Shown here: piece by piece, positions 42,637-51,835 of the stretch
Layout of the letters: every line of letters begins with the position of its first letter
Numbering within the stretch: position 1 is the first letter of the stretch
NCBI GenBank assembly: GCA_902766095.1
Contig: CACXCN010000003.1
Location: forward strand, 24,152 to 88,151
Direction: 5' to 3'
DNA length: 64,000 nt
Origin: an uncultured Selenomonas sp.
Lineage (GTDB): Bacteria; Bacillota; Negativicutes; Selenomonadales; Selenomonadaceae
The notes under the pieces: model-generated
Databases searched by the model: none
What the model saw: only the letters and a program-made list of their open reading frames with translations
Told to the model about the DNA's origin: nothing
Program-made: the position numbers and the translations under genes

Positions 42637-43404
42637 TTATTTCATGTCGTCTCCCTGCGTGCGGTTCAGGTAGCCCCGCAAGCGGAATACAGCCTTTGTA
42701 TGCAGCTGTGATATCCTGGCCTCTGACAGATGCATGACCAGACTGATTTCCTTCAATGTCATTTCTTCGTAGTAATAAAGGGTTACTACCTTTTTCTCTT
42801 TTTCCGGCAGCCGGTCTATGGCTGCCGCCAGTATCTCTTTGAGCTCGGTGCGCTCCATGCTCTCAGCCGGTCCCGGAGCATCATCTGCCTGCGTATCCGT
42901 GCGCAGGTAATCATCCAGCGGGATGACTGTAGCCACGCTGACCTGATTCTCAAGCGTGTGCAACGCATCAAGCGTTATTTCCAGTTCCTCTGCCAGTTCC
43001 TCATCGGTGGCGGCACGGCCCAGCTTCGTCTCCAGGTTGTAGACCGCCTGCTCGTAGCGGCGTATCTTCTGCCGGGTCGTGACCGGTATCCAGTCCCTGG
43101 CCCGCAGGTAGTCAAGCATGGCCCCGCGCACCCGGACACCAGCATATGTCTCGAATTTGTTCTTGCGCTGTGGATCATAGCGCTCGATAGCATCCATGAG
43201 TCCGAAAAAGCCGCTCGATAACAGATCATCGCGGTCCACATGCGCCGGCAGGCTGATCGCCAGGCGCCCTGCTACGATCTTGACCAGCGGCAGATAATGT
43301 TCGGCAATCTCATTGCGAAGCTCCACAGTATGCTGCTGGCTGTATTCCTGCCATAAGGCAGCCATATGGGCTTCGGCCATGGACTTGTCCCTGTCCTCAC
43401 TCAT
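42637..43404 (-). CDS. fliA: RNA polymerase sigma-28 factor for motility genes
   Basis: A 255-residue sigma-70 family member of the FliA/WhiG/SigD group. Region 2 has HVDRDDLLSSGFFGLMDAIE and FETYAGVRVRGAMLDYLR, region 3 has LGRAATDEELAEELEI, and region 4 has LPEKEKKVVTLYYYEEMTLK with an HTH (LKEISLVMHLSEARISQLHT). It should read the sigma-28 promoters of flagellin (23848-23874) and fliK (63843-63870). Two other starts are possible (43419 or 43380); 43404 follows GGGGGCGAG. Confidence 0.95.
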   Translation of the reverse strand: MSEDRDKSMAEAHMAALWQEYSQQHTVELRNEIAEHYLPLVKIVAGRLAISLPAHVDRDDLLSSGFFGLMDAIERYDPQRKNKFETYAGVRVRGAMLDYLRARDWIPVTTRQKIRRYEQAVYNLETKLGRAATDEELAEELEITLDALHTLENQVSVATVIPLDDYLRTDTQADDAPGPAESMERTELKEILAAAIDRLPEKEKKVVTLYYYEEMTLKEISLVMHLSEARISQLHTKAVFRLRGYLNRTQGDDMK

Positions 43405-43467
43405 ACGTCTCGCCCCCATACCATGATGCTTCCCTGCCTGTATTTTTCGCTAATAATAAGCCCTCTC

Positions 43468-43881
43468 TTATCCGGCCGGCGGCGTCTCTATGTGAGACAG
43501 ATCGTCGGTCTGCAAGGGTGAAAAACCAGCCGCTCCAGTCGTCGGCTCCTGCTCCGCGGCAACCTCATCAGGTGCAGCAGCAGCCTCCTCGGGCTTTCCT
43601 GCCTCGGCGTCCTGACTCTGCTCAGCCTGGGCTGCAGCTTCGGCCTCCGCTTTCTCCTGCTCTTCCTCGGCTATGATTTCCACCATATTCTTGTCGAGGC
43701 CGATGATGTGCTTCTCCTCCAATACGAAAGCTATGAGCCAGACCACGACAGTTGTCACAGCGAAGCCGCACAGCGCCCGCAGCAACATCGTCAATATGCG
43801 TGCATGGGATACGAGCCCGGCCAGCAATATGACAAGAGCCGCTACCAGTGCGAACAGCACGGCCATTCCCAATTTCAGCAA
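43468..43881 (-). CDS. Small two-helix membrane protein with acidic tail
   Basis: A 137-residue protein. Two membrane helices (VLFALVAALVILLAGLVS and ALCGFAVTTVVVWLIAFVL) are followed by a cytosolic-looking tail rich in Glu, Ala and Gln (about 65-137). No family is recognised. It lies between cheD and fliA in the motility operon, where Firmicutes often have a small membrane protein of unknown role. The start is probably TTG with GAGG 4 bases ahead. Confidence 0.65.
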   Translation of the reverse strand: MLKLGMAVLFALVAALVILLAGLVSHARILTMLLRALCGFAVTTVVVWLIAFVLEEKHIIGLDKNMVEIIAEEEQEKAEAEAAAQAEQSQDAEAGKPEEAAAAPDEVAAEQEPTTGAAGFSPLQTDDLSHIETPPAG

Positions 43882-43894
43882 TATGCCTCACCCA

Positions 43895-44380
43895 CTAGAT
43901 TTCTTTTTCTCCCTTGTCGATGGTCTTGACCGTATAGATGCCGGTCTCCAGATTGATCTGTACCGTACGACCATACGTCCCGCCCGTATCCTCAGCTATG
44001 AGACGTATATTGAGGCTGCGCAGCACTTTCTTGGCAGCCTCGGCGTTGCGAGCACCGACGCGCATGATATCAGTGGCATTCGCAAAGGCGAACATCTGCG
44101 ATCCACCAGCTATCTTGGCTACGAGCCGCGAGCGCGATGCGCCGAGCTGGAGCACATCCCCCAGCATCAGCGGCAGGCCTGTATCAGCAAACTTGGCAGG
44201 ATTGTCCGTAGGCCTGGCCTGCGTGCTGTCAGGCAGCATGATATGCAATAGGCCGCCGACTTTGGCCTGCGGGTCATACAGTGATATACCTATGCATGAT
44301 CCGAGTCCATAGCTGATAAGGGTATCTGGCGCTCTACCGACCTTGTAGTCCGCCATACCCACTCTGATCAGTTCAGGCAT
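43895..44380 (-). CDS. cheD: Chemoreceptor glutamine deamidase CheD
   Basis: A 161-residue CheD. The catalytic Cys29 (GLGSCIGISLYD) and His46 (GGLLHIMLPDS) are in place, and FANATDIMRVGARNAEAAKK and EDTGGTYGRTVQ follow. It deamidates Gln residues of methyl-accepting receptors and binds CheC. ATG at 44380 is one base after the cheC stop, with GGAG 9 bases ahead; a TTG three codons earlier is less likely. Confidence 0.94.
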   Translation of the reverse strand: MPELIRVGMADYKVGRAPDTLISYGLGSCIGISLYDPQAKVGGLLHIMLPDSTQARPTDNPAKFADTGLPLMLGDVLQLGASRSRLVAKIAGGSQMFAFANATDIMRVGARNAEAAKKVLRSLNIRLIAEDTGGTYGRTVQINLETGIYTVKTIDKGEKEI

Positions 44381-44381
44381 G

Positions 44382-44996
44382 TCACTCAACTCCTACCGCA
44401 TTCATTATCGTTTCCAGCGAGCCAGGGTCCGGTACGAGGAAGAAGTGGCCATTGATGCCGTCATCCTCGGACAGGAACTCGGTCTCTATGACAAGCGCCT
44501 GATCACCCATGGTGCCCAGCTGTACCAGGACAACGTTCAATATTGCTCCCGCCATATCCATGGCCAGAGCCGGTATGGACGGCAGCATGGATATATTCGT
44601 GAACGTGTAAAAAGCGTTGAGATAGGCTCCCGCCAGTATATTGCCGATCTCCATGAGCGCTGATTCGTCCATGAAGTCGAGCTTGTTCGTCGCACCGTGG
44701 GGCTTGCCCATCAGTGTATCGACCAGATAGTACGCACTCTGCTGCGGCAACAGGAAAAGTATGTTGCCCGGTGCCTTGCCATAGACGCGCAGGAACACCC
44801 CTACGACTATGGCATCCGGACCACCTACCAGATCTGGCACCATATCGAGTGGCACCAGAGATACCTTCGGCACATTCATATCTATGCGCCGATTGATCAC
44901 CTGCGACAAGGCCGTCGCCGAATTGCCGGCACCAACATTGCCGATTTCCCGTAGGGCATCGAGCTGAACGTCATTCAATGAAAATTCATCTGACAT
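44382..44996 (-). CDS. cheC: CheY-P phosphatase CheC
   Basis: A 204-residue CheC. Two phosphatase motifs of the E-x2-N type are present: DALREIGNVGAGNSATALSQ and ESALMEIGNILAGAYLNAF. It dephosphorylates CheY-P and is stimulated by CheD, encoded next. ATG at 44996 has GAGGTG 7 bases ahead. Confidence 0.94.
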   Translation of the reverse strand: MSDEFSLNDVQLDALREIGNVGAGNSATALSQVINRRIDMNVPKVSLVPLDMVPDLVGGPDAIVVGVFLRVYGKAPGNILFLLPQQSAYYLVDTLMGKPHGATNKLDFMDESALMEIGNILAGAYLNAFYTFTNISMLPSIPALAMDMAGAILNVVLVQLGTMGDQALVIETEFLSEDDGINGHFFLVPDPGSLETIMNAVGVE

Positions 44997-45120
44997 ATCT
45001 TGACACCTCATTCTGATTCTTCAATCCACATCGATATCGGCAGAAGCAGGACAAGCCATCAGGGCGTGGATTGATTTCCTACGGATGAGAGATAATCCTG
45101 TTTCGCTCCCCGCCAGGGGA

Positions 45121-45588
45121 TTATTTTGCTTCTTTAGGCAGGCCGAGGATCTCGCGCAGATTGAGCATGATGATGAGACGGCCGTCTATATTGCCGATAC
45201 CTGAGATATATTTGATATCCTTCTCATTTATGGCTTTCTTCGTATCAATCGGCTTGCTGTTGATGGTCAGTACCTCGGTCACTGCATCTACGAGCATGCC
45301 CACGAGCAAGTCATCGACATTTACCGTTATGATACGGGTGCTGTCGGTGTACTCGGACTCTGCCAGTCCCAGGCGCTGCTTCAGGTCGATCACCGGCAGC
45401 ACGGAACCACGCAGGTTTATGACACCTTTGATGAAATCTGCGGAAAACGGTACGCGCGTGATATCGGTAAGGTTATGGATTTCCTGAACGTTCAGGATGC
45501 TGACACCATACTCCTCGTCGTGGAGCTTGAATGCCACAACCTGGATGCCCTCATCCATAGCCGTATCTTTATTTTCTTCGTTTGCCAT
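45121..45588 (-). CDS. cheW: Chemotaxis coupling protein CheW
   Basis: A 155-residue CheW: VVAFKLHDEEYGVSILNVQE, FIKGVINLRGSVLPVIDLKQ and LLVGMLVDAVTEVLTI are the family segments. It joins receptors to CheA. It lies 13 bases after cheA with AAGGAGG before the ATG. A gap of 124 bases to cheC follows; it holds a small TCCCC/GGGGA hairpin next to the cheW stop but no clear terminator. Confidence 0.95.
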   Translation of the reverse strand: MANEENKDTAMDEGIQVVAFKLHDEEYGVSILNVQEIHNLTDITRVPFSADFIKGVINLRGSVLPVIDLKQRLGLAESEYTDSTRIITVNVDDLLVGMLVDAVTEVLTINSKPIDTKKAINEKDIKYISGIGNIDGRLIIMLNLREILGLPKEAK

Positions 45589-45601
45589 CGTTTTTGCCTC
45601 C

Positions 45602-47644
45602 TTACTGAATCATCGTAGCGACATCGAGTATCAGAGCTACGCGGCCATCGCCGAGTACCGTGGCTCCCGAGAACATCTTGAGTCCTGTGAACAAAGAGCC
45701 CAGCGTCTTTATAACGATTTCCTGCTGTCCGATGAGCTTGTCAACTACTATGCCAGCCTTGGCTTCGCCAGCATGAACTACGACTACGAATATGTCCTCG
45801 GCATCCTTGACATGCGGCACCTGCAGGGTCTGCTCCATGCGGATGATCGGGATGATCTCGCCGCGGAGCACGATAACCTCGCGGTTCTGGACGGTCTTTA
45901 TGTCAGTCGGCTGGATATTGATCGTGCTGTCAATGGAGCCGAGCGGTATCGCATACATCTCTTCCTGTACCTGGACGAGCATGGCCTGGATGATGGCCAG
46001 CGTGAGCGGCAGCTTGATTTTGAATATCGAGCCCTCATCGATATGGGTCTCGACATCGACGTGGCCGGACAGGGCCTCGATCTTCGAGCGCACGACATCC
46101 ATGCCGACGCCGCGGCCCGAGATGTCGCTGATCTTCTCGGCTGTCGAGAAGCCCGGCAGGAATATCAGGCGGACGGCATCCGCATCATCGAGCTTGTCGG
46201 CCTCTTCCTGGGTAATCATGCCCTTTTCTACGGCCTTGCTGCGAATCTTGTTCGGATCGATGCCGGCACCATCATCCGTGACCATGATGACGACATTGTT
46301 GCCCTCATGGCGAGCGATGAGGCCGACCTCACCGGTACGCGGCTTGCCCTTGGCTTCGCGCTCATCCGGCATCTCGACGCCGTGATCGCAGGAATTGCGC
46401 AGGAGGTGCATGATCGGATCGCCGATCTCATCGATGACAGTACGATCAAGCTCGGTCTCCTCGCCCTCGATGGTCAGGTTGATCTCCTTATTGAGTTCCT
46501 TCGCTATATCGCGTACCATGCGCGGGAAGCGGTTGAACACGGCGCTGACCGGCACCATGCGGACCTTCATGACGATGTTCTGGAGCTCGGTCGTGACGCG
46601 GTCCATCTGCTCGAGCGTCTCTGTGAGCTCCGCCAGGCGATGCGTCTGGCCAATCTGCTCGAGGCGTACCTTGTTGATGACGAGCTCGCCCATGAGGTTC
46701 ATGAGCGTATCGAGCTTCTCGATATCGACACGCACCGACTGGCTCTGATGATGATTCTTCTTGGCCTTGTTGGCAGCCGGTTTCTTCTCCGCCTTGGCAG
46801 CTGGTTTCGAGGCTGCCTTAGCGGCCGGTGCCGGAGCTGCGGGAGCCGGGGCAGCAGCTGCTGGCTGGGCCGGTGCCGGAGCTGCATCCGGATCTACGAC
46901 GCTGACCTCTATGCTGTCGATCTCGGATATGGAGTTCAGTGCATCCTCGACCTGCTTGACCTCGGCCCCGGTCACGAGCAGGATCTCGAACGAGCGGTCG
47001 AATTTCTCCTGCTCGAGGTCTTCCGCCGACGGCACGGACTTTATGACATCGCCCAGCTCATCGAGAGCATTCATGACCATGTACGAGCGCGCGGATTTCA
47101 GCAGGCAGGTCTCAGCCAGCGTGACTTTTACATGGATGCCCTGCAGGCCGGACTCCTTGGCTTTCTTCAGCACATCGATATCGACATCGCTGAGAGCGAA
47201 TGACGGACCGGCTGGAGCAGCAGCGGCAGCCGCAGCCGGAGCGGCAGCGGCCGGAGCCGGCGTCCCCTTCGATATGGAGCTGAGTTTCGCGACGAGGTCG
47301 GATACATCGACGACATCCTCCGACTCGCCATCACCGACGCTGTTTATCATCTGCTCGAGCGAATCGAGGCACTTGAACAGGGTATCGAGGATATCCTCGT
47401 TTATGTTCAGCTTGTCATTGCGGATGAGGTCGAGGACATCCTCCATCTCATGCGTGAGCTCGGCAATCTTGTTATAGCCCATGGTCGCCGACATGCCCTT
47501 CAGAGTGTGGGCATTGCGGAATATCTCATTGACTACGTCCTTGTCCTCGCCGTTTTCCTCGATATTCAAGAGCCCGTCATTCAGAGACTGCAGATGCTCA
47601 TGCGATTCATCAAGGAACATTCCCATGTACTGATTAGTATCCAT
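45602..47644 (-). CDS. cheA: Chemotaxis histidine kinase CheA
   Basis: A 680-residue CheA. The P1 Hpt domain has the phospho-accepting His46 (NAHTLKGMSATMG). A P2-like CheY-binding region (about 155-260) is flanked by Ala/Pro-rich linkers. P3 dimerises (SVRVDIEKLDTLMNLMGELV). P4 has the N box LLRNSCDHGVEMP, G1 DDGAGID and G2 DISGRGVGMDVV, and P5 is CheW-like. It phosphorylates CheY and CheB. Ribosome site GGGGG. Confidence 0.97.
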   Translation of the reverse strand: MDTNQYMGMFLDESHEHLQSLNDGLLNIEENGEDKDVVNEIFRNAHTLKGMSATMGYNKIAELTHEMEDVLDLIRNDKLNINEDILDTLFKCLDSLEQMINSVGDGESEDVVDVSDLVAKLSSISKGTPAPAAAAPAAAAAAAPAGPSFALSDVDIDVLKKAKESGLQGIHVKVTLAETCLLKSARSYMVMNALDELGDVIKSVPSAEDLEQEKFDRSFEILLVTGAEVKQVEDALNSISEIDSIEVSVVDPDAAPAPAQPAAAAPAPAAPAPAAKAASKPAAKAEKKPAANKAKKNHHQSQSVRVDIEKLDTLMNLMGELVINKVRLEQIGQTHRLAELTETLEQMDRVTTELQNIVMKVRMVPVSAVFNRFPRMVRDIAKELNKEINLTIEGEETELDRTVIDEIGDPIMHLLRNSCDHGVEMPDEREAKGKPRTGEVGLIARHEGNNVVIMVTDDGAGIDPNKIRSKAVEKGMITQEEADKLDDADAVRLIFLPGFSTAEKISDISGRGVGMDVVRSKIEALSGHVDVETHIDEGSIFKIKLPLTLAIIQAMLVQVQEEMYAIPLGSIDSTINIQPTDIKTVQNREVIVLRGEIIPIIRMEQTLQVPHVKDAEDIFVVVVHAGEAKAGIVVDKLIGQQEIVIKTLGSLFTGLKMFSGATVLGDGRVALILDVATMIQ

Positions 47645-47661
47645 TTGTATTCCCCCTATTA

Positions 47662-48870
47662 CTATCTCTTCACAGCCTCGACTATGGCTCGAGCTATCAA
47701 CTCTACCGGCTTGACTTCATCAGCCAGGCCCGCGTCAACTACTGCTTTTGGCATGCCATAGACCACACAGGTGGCTTCATCCTGCGCTATGCAGTAGCCG
47801 CCATTGGCCTTGATCTTCTTCATGCCCTCGCAGCCATCAGATCCCATACCCGTCATGATGACCGATACCAGCTGACGCCCTATCGAAGCTACGGAGTCAT
47901 ACATCACATTGACTGCCGGACGGTGGTTGCCGACCGGTGGTTCCTGGCTCAGGGCGATCTTTCTGACACCCCCGGAGCCTTTCACCCTCATATGATAATT
48001 ACCTGGAGCTATATATACATGACCAGGCTTTATAACCTCGCCATCCTCTGCCTCTTTGACAGCTATGGCCGATATGTTATTGAGCCGGTCAGCTAATGCC
48101 TTGGTAAAGCCAGCTGGCATGTGCTGGACTACGACGACGCCGCACGGCAGGTCGCCCGGCAGCCTCGTTATGACATTCTGAAGTGCCTGAGGACCACCGG
48201 TCGATGTGCCGATGGCCACGAGCTTGCCGCTGCCGCCGGAGCTGCTGTGGACCGCCCGCACTTTTTGCTGTTCTTCCTGCTGCTTCTGCTCCTTGCGCAG
48301 CAGCAGCGGATTCTGCCGCCGGCTGCCGTATGCCGCCCCAGCCGGTGCCGATGTACCAGGCGGCGCTGTGGTCGGCGCACGATAGCCGTGGCGCTGCGGC
48401 AGCTCGATATGCCTGACTCCCGTCGTCCGGGAGGTTCCCATGCTCTCGGCCTTACCACCGGCACGGAATTTATGCACGTGGGCCCGGGCAGCGTTGCGGC
48501 ATTTCGTCAGTATCTCAGGCTCTATGCTGTCGATACGCGATATCGAGGCTCCCGCTTTGCTTATGAAGTCGACCGCTCCGAGCGCCAAGGCCCGGACTGT
48601 GGCCTCAGTCCCCTCCTGCGTCAGACTCGAGAGCATGACGACCGGCAGCGGGCACTCATCCATGATGACCGCCAAGGCATTCAATCCATCCATGACTGGC
48701 ATGTTGACATCGAGTGTCAGAAGATCTGGCTTCAGTTCCTTGACTTTCTCTATGGCCTCTTTGCCGTTCCTGGCCGTAGCTGCGACCTCGAAATCACTCT
48801 GCTTCTTAAACAGGTCAGAAAGGACCTTGCGCATAAACGCAGAGTCATCAGCTATAACGACTCGAATCAT
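47662..48870 (-). CDS. cheB: Chemotaxis protein-glutamate methylesterase CheB
   Basis: A 402-residue CheB. The receiver domain has the acceptor Asp54 (LLTLDVNMPVMDG). After a long basic linker (about 140-215), the methylesterase domain carries the Ser of IGTSTGGPQAL, His of QHMPAGFT and Asp of TGMGSDG. It removes methyl groups from receptors. No cheR is visible in the window. Confidence 0.96.
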   Translation of the reverse strand: MIRVVIADDSAFMRKVLSDLFKKQSDFEVAATARNGKEAIEKVKELKPDLLTLDVNMPVMDGLNALAVIMDECPLPVVMLSSLTQEGTEATVRALALGAVDFISKAGASISRIDSIEPEILTKCRNAARAHVHKFRAGGKAESMGTSRTTGVRHIELPQRHGYRAPTTAPPGTSAPAGAAYGSRRQNPLLLRKEQKQQEEQQKVRAVHSSSGGSGKLVAIGTSTGGPQALQNVITRLPGDLPCGVVVVQHMPAGFTKALADRLNNISAIAVKEAEDGEVIKPGHVYIAPGNYHMRVKGSGGVRKIALSQEPPVGNHRPAVNVMYDSVASIGRQLVSVIMTGMGSDGCEGMKKIKANGGYCIAQDEATCVVYGMPKAVVDAGLADEVKPVELIARAIVEAVKR

Positions 48871-48917
48871 CCCTGTTCACCCCATTTATCGAATCATCGG
48901 CTGCCAGCCGCGATGCA

Positions 48918-49604
48918 TCACTTATTGAGGATGCCCTTGGCCAGCATTTTGCGTTGTTCGGCGAAAACGTAATGAACGATCTTGTTGCTCGTCGCGCGAG
49001 CAATGAATTCGAACTCCGCTCCCACGTGGTAGCGTGGTTCCTCGCCTTCGCCCGAGACGAGCCGGCTCCTTATCACCCTGCTCATCACATCGATCGTACC
49101 TGTTTCGAGGATGTCGTTGATTTCCAGGGCCGCCTGCATACCGGATTTCACGGGTTCATTCATGACAAAGCATATGCCGTTGCCGCTCAGATCCACCGTC
49201 CTGGTACTGATGGCTTTGCTGATCGAGCCATCCTCGGCTACCAGACGTACTTTCACGGGCAGATTGACATCGACACGCACGAACTGCCGATTCTGGAACC
49301 TCTCGACCTGTTCCGGGCAGTCGATATGCCATACCGGCAAGTGCCCCTCGAGTTTTTCAGATCCCTTGTAGGTGGTGAAAAAGCGATAGCGGCAACTCTC
49401 CCCCTTGGCCATGCTGAGCAGACGTTCACCGGTCCGCGGTATGATAGGTACCCCATGGCGGTCATTCGGCATGCTGACTACCAGCTCGTCCTGATTGATG
49501 CCTTCGATGCGGCTGGCATAACGAGCTTCGTCATCGCCGACGTAGAAATCAATCCGTTGACCTATTTTCAAAACATCCCTTGATTTTATTAATTCGCCCG
49601 CCAT
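48918..49604 (-). CDS. PilZ-domain flagellar brake protein (YcgR/YpfA-like)
   Basis: A 228-residue protein with an N-terminal YcgR-like domain (1-95) and a C-terminal PilZ domain. The c-di-GMP motif RxxxR is RQFVR at 106-110, and the DxSxxG motif is DLSGNG at 138-143. It should slow or block motor rotation when c-di-GMP is high. ATG at 49604 with GGAAGGA ahead is preferred to the longer frame. It lies between flhG and cheB in the operon. Confidence 0.92.
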   Translation of the reverse strand: MAGELIKSRDVLKIGQRIDFYVGDDEARYASRIEGINQDELVVSMPNDRHGVPIIPRTGERLLSMAKGESCRYRFFTTYKGSEKLEGHLPVWHIDCPEQVERFQNRQFVRVDVNLPVKVRLVAEDGSISKAISTRTVDLSGNGICFVMNEPVKSGMQAALEINDILETGTIDVMSRVIRSRLVSGEGEEPRYHVGAEFEFIARATSNKIVHYVFAEQRKMLAKGILNK

Positions 49605-49622
49605 AACAAAGTTCCTTCCCAT

Positions 49623-50501
49623 TCAGCGTGAAAAATTGAAAATATGCTGTAAAAAACCGCGCCAACCTCGCTTTACATGCTCCGTGCGCCCATAAAGCAG
49701 GTTGCTGGCCATGGCCGCCGTGCAGCGCGCCGCCAGCGAACCGGGAGCCCGGACCATGAATGGCACCTGGCTGCGAACGGAACGAGGCACGTCACCATCG
49801 TCATATATGTAACCGAGACAGCCCACGGACAGGGAGAGAAAGCGCGCTGACGTCTGTTGCAGCTTCGCGACGACTTCGCGACTCTCCTCCTCCTCATACA
49901 CGCGGTTCACGATGAGGCGTATATCAGGCGAATCGGAATACATGCTATAGGCCTTCAGCACGGCATAGGCATCCGTCAGCGCCGTGGGCTCCGGGGTAGT
50001 GACCAGCAGAACCTCGCCGGCGGACAATATGAAATCCATGACATTATGCCCAAGTCCTGCACCAGTATCTATCAATATTATATCAGCTATGCTGTCTATG
50101 CCAACTAGTTTTTCCAGCAGACGCTTCTTATCGAATTCCGACAGCGAGATGGCCTTCTCTATGCCGGAGCCACCCGCAATGTAGTCGATGCCGCAGTCGG
50201 CATGGGTCAGTACGTCGGCCAGGCTTACACCATCATCGAGCAGCTTCAGCAGGTGTCCCCTCGAACGCGTCCCGAGCAGGACATCGACGTTGGCCATGCC
50301 GAGGTCGGCATCAATTACGAGTACGCGTTTGCCCATGGCGTGCAGGGCTATCGCCAGGTTGACCGTTATATTCGTCTTACCGACGCCGCCCTTGCCACTT
50401 GTTACGGCGATGACGCGGGCACCATCATCACCATTTGCTGCCTGACGGCTCACGATCCTGTCGCCAACTATCTGGCGCAATCTTGTTGCCTGATCTGCCA
50501 T
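49623..50501 (-). CDS. flhG: Flagellar number regulator FlhG (YlxH, MinD-like ATPase)
   Basis: A 292-residue MinD/ParA ATPase with the deviant Walker A GKGGVGKTNITVNLA (32-46), LVIDADLGMANVDVLLGT and IILIDTGAGLGHNVMDFI. The N-terminal RLRQIV with Gln-Ala matches the FlhF-activating start of FlhG proteins. It controls flagellar number and stimulates FlhF. It starts one base after the flhF stop. Confidence 0.93.
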   Translation of the reverse strand: MADQATRLRQIVGDRIVSRQAANGDDGARVIAVTSGKGGVGKTNITVNLAIALHAMGKRVLVIDADLGMANVDVLLGTRSRGHLLKLLDDGVSLADVLTHADCGIDYIAGGSGIEKAISLSEFDKKRLLEKLVGIDSIADIILIDTGAGLGHNVMDFILSAGEVLLVTTPEPTALTDAYAVLKAYSMYSDSPDIRLIVNRVYEEEESREVVAKLQQTSARFLSLSVGCLGYIYDDGDVPRSVRSQVPFMVRAPGSLAARCTAAMASNLLYGRTEHVKRGWRGFLQHIFNFSR

Positions 50502-50502
50502 A

Positions 50503-51834
50503 TCATTCCCTCAGCAGCAGGTCGGCCAGCGTCTCTGGCGTGGCCGGCACAATATCGTCCGGCACGCTCTGACCATTCGTCAGGAAGGCCAGGCCTGTCT
50601 CTTTACCTGCGAGCAAATTCACGATAAGTCCATTCGCCATCGTCTCATCCGTCTTCGTGAAGATGACATCATCCGGCTTGCAGGCAGAAAATTTCTCGAG
50701 GATGTCGGCCGCATCACGCGTCTTTGTCGTAGCGGACAATACGAGGTATTTCTTTATGCTGTTGTTGACAGCGAGCAGGTCTTCGAGTTCCTGCATCTGC
50801 CGCTCATTGTGCTGGCTGCGGCCGGCCGTATCGATGAGTACAAGGTCCTTGTCCCGGTGCTTGTGTATGGCTACCCGCAGTTCATCGGGCGTATATACGA
50901 TCTCAAGCGGCAGACCGATGATATCGGAGTATGTCTTCAGCTGCTCGACGGCTGATATGCGATAGGTGTCAGCTGTTATCAGGGCTGCCTTTATGCCTTT
51001 CTCGAGTACGAAGCGGGCCGCGATCTTGGCGAGCGTCGTCGTCTTGCCGACGCCGGTCGGTCCTATGAGGGCCACGACCAGGGCGCCATTACGGCCGATT
51101 TTCATCTGCCCATCGAATCTGAGAGCGCCCCCGAGATACTTCACGAGTGCTGCTCTGGCCTCAGGGTCGAGGCAATCGCGCAACGTAGCCCCCGCCGGCA
51201 TCTTGGCTGCCATGTCCTCCAGTACGGATTCATCGATATCCTGGCGGCGCAGTGCCTCCTGCAGGGTGACTTCGTCTGCGGGCTGATCCTTGCTCATGAC
51301 CTGGGCCAGCAATGTCTTCATCTGGGCCAGCTCATCCTCGAGCTGCTTGATTTTCTGTTCGTCCTCGGAATTGCCACTCCCGGTCGCCAGCCTGGCCGTT
51401 GTCTCCGCCGGGGCCGCCTTCCCGGTCGGCACAGCCGGAGCCGTGACAGCCGGTGCGGGCGTCGGTGCGGCGGCAACAGCTGGCTCGCTGGCACGCGGCA
51501 GTGGTTTTTCCGGAGCAGGCACCGAATCCTGCGGCCGGCTCACGACGTCCAGGCGCTTATCGGCGCCATTGGTCTTGTACTGATTCAGTACGCTGGGCGG
51601 CACGATGGGCTTCACCGGCTGCCCGACAGGCTCACGCCGCCGGCGCGGGCGCTTGTTTTCCGGCTGATCCTCCAGAGCCGCAGTCACTTCTACAATCTCA
51701 TGGCTCTTGAGTCCCAGGAAGCCACCCTCACGATATTTCTTCGTGTGCAGGATGACGGCCTCCGAGCCAAGTTCAGCCTTTACTTGTTCCATGGCTTCCT
51801 TCATTGTCGGAGCCTTGAATACTTTTATCTGCAA
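50503..51834 (-). CDS. flhF: Flagellar SRP-like GTPase FlhF
   Basis: A 443-residue FlhF. The basic B domain (1-65, MQIKVFKAPTMKEAMEQVKA) is followed by a long Pro/Ala-rich linker. The NG GTPase domain has G1 GPTGVGKTTTLAKIAA (about 253), DTYRISAVEQLKTY, G3 DTAGR and TKTDE. It places the flagellar base at the cell pole. It begins one base upstream of where flhA stops. Confidence 0.95.
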   Translation of the reverse strand: MQIKVFKAPTMKEAMEQVKAELGSEAVILHTKKYREGGFLGLKSHEIVEVTAALEDQPENKRPRRRREPVGQPVKPIVPPSVLNQYKTNGADKRLDVVSRPQDSVPAPEKPLPRASEPAVAAAPTPAPAVTAPAVPTGKAAPAETTARLATGSGNSEDEQKIKQLEDELAQMKTLLAQVMSKDQPADEVTLQEALRRQDIDESVLEDMAAKMPAGATLRDCLDPEARAALVKYLGGALRFDGQMKIGRNGALVVALIGPTGVGKTTTLAKIAARFVLEKGIKAALITADTYRISAVEQLKTYSDIIGLPLEIVYTPDELRVAIHKHRDKDLVLIDTAGRSQHNERQMQELEDLLAVNNSIKKYLVLSATTKTRDAADILEKFSACKPDDVIFTKTDETMANGLIVNLLAGKETGLAFLTNGQSVPDDIVPATPETLADLLLRE

Positions 51835-51835
51835 C

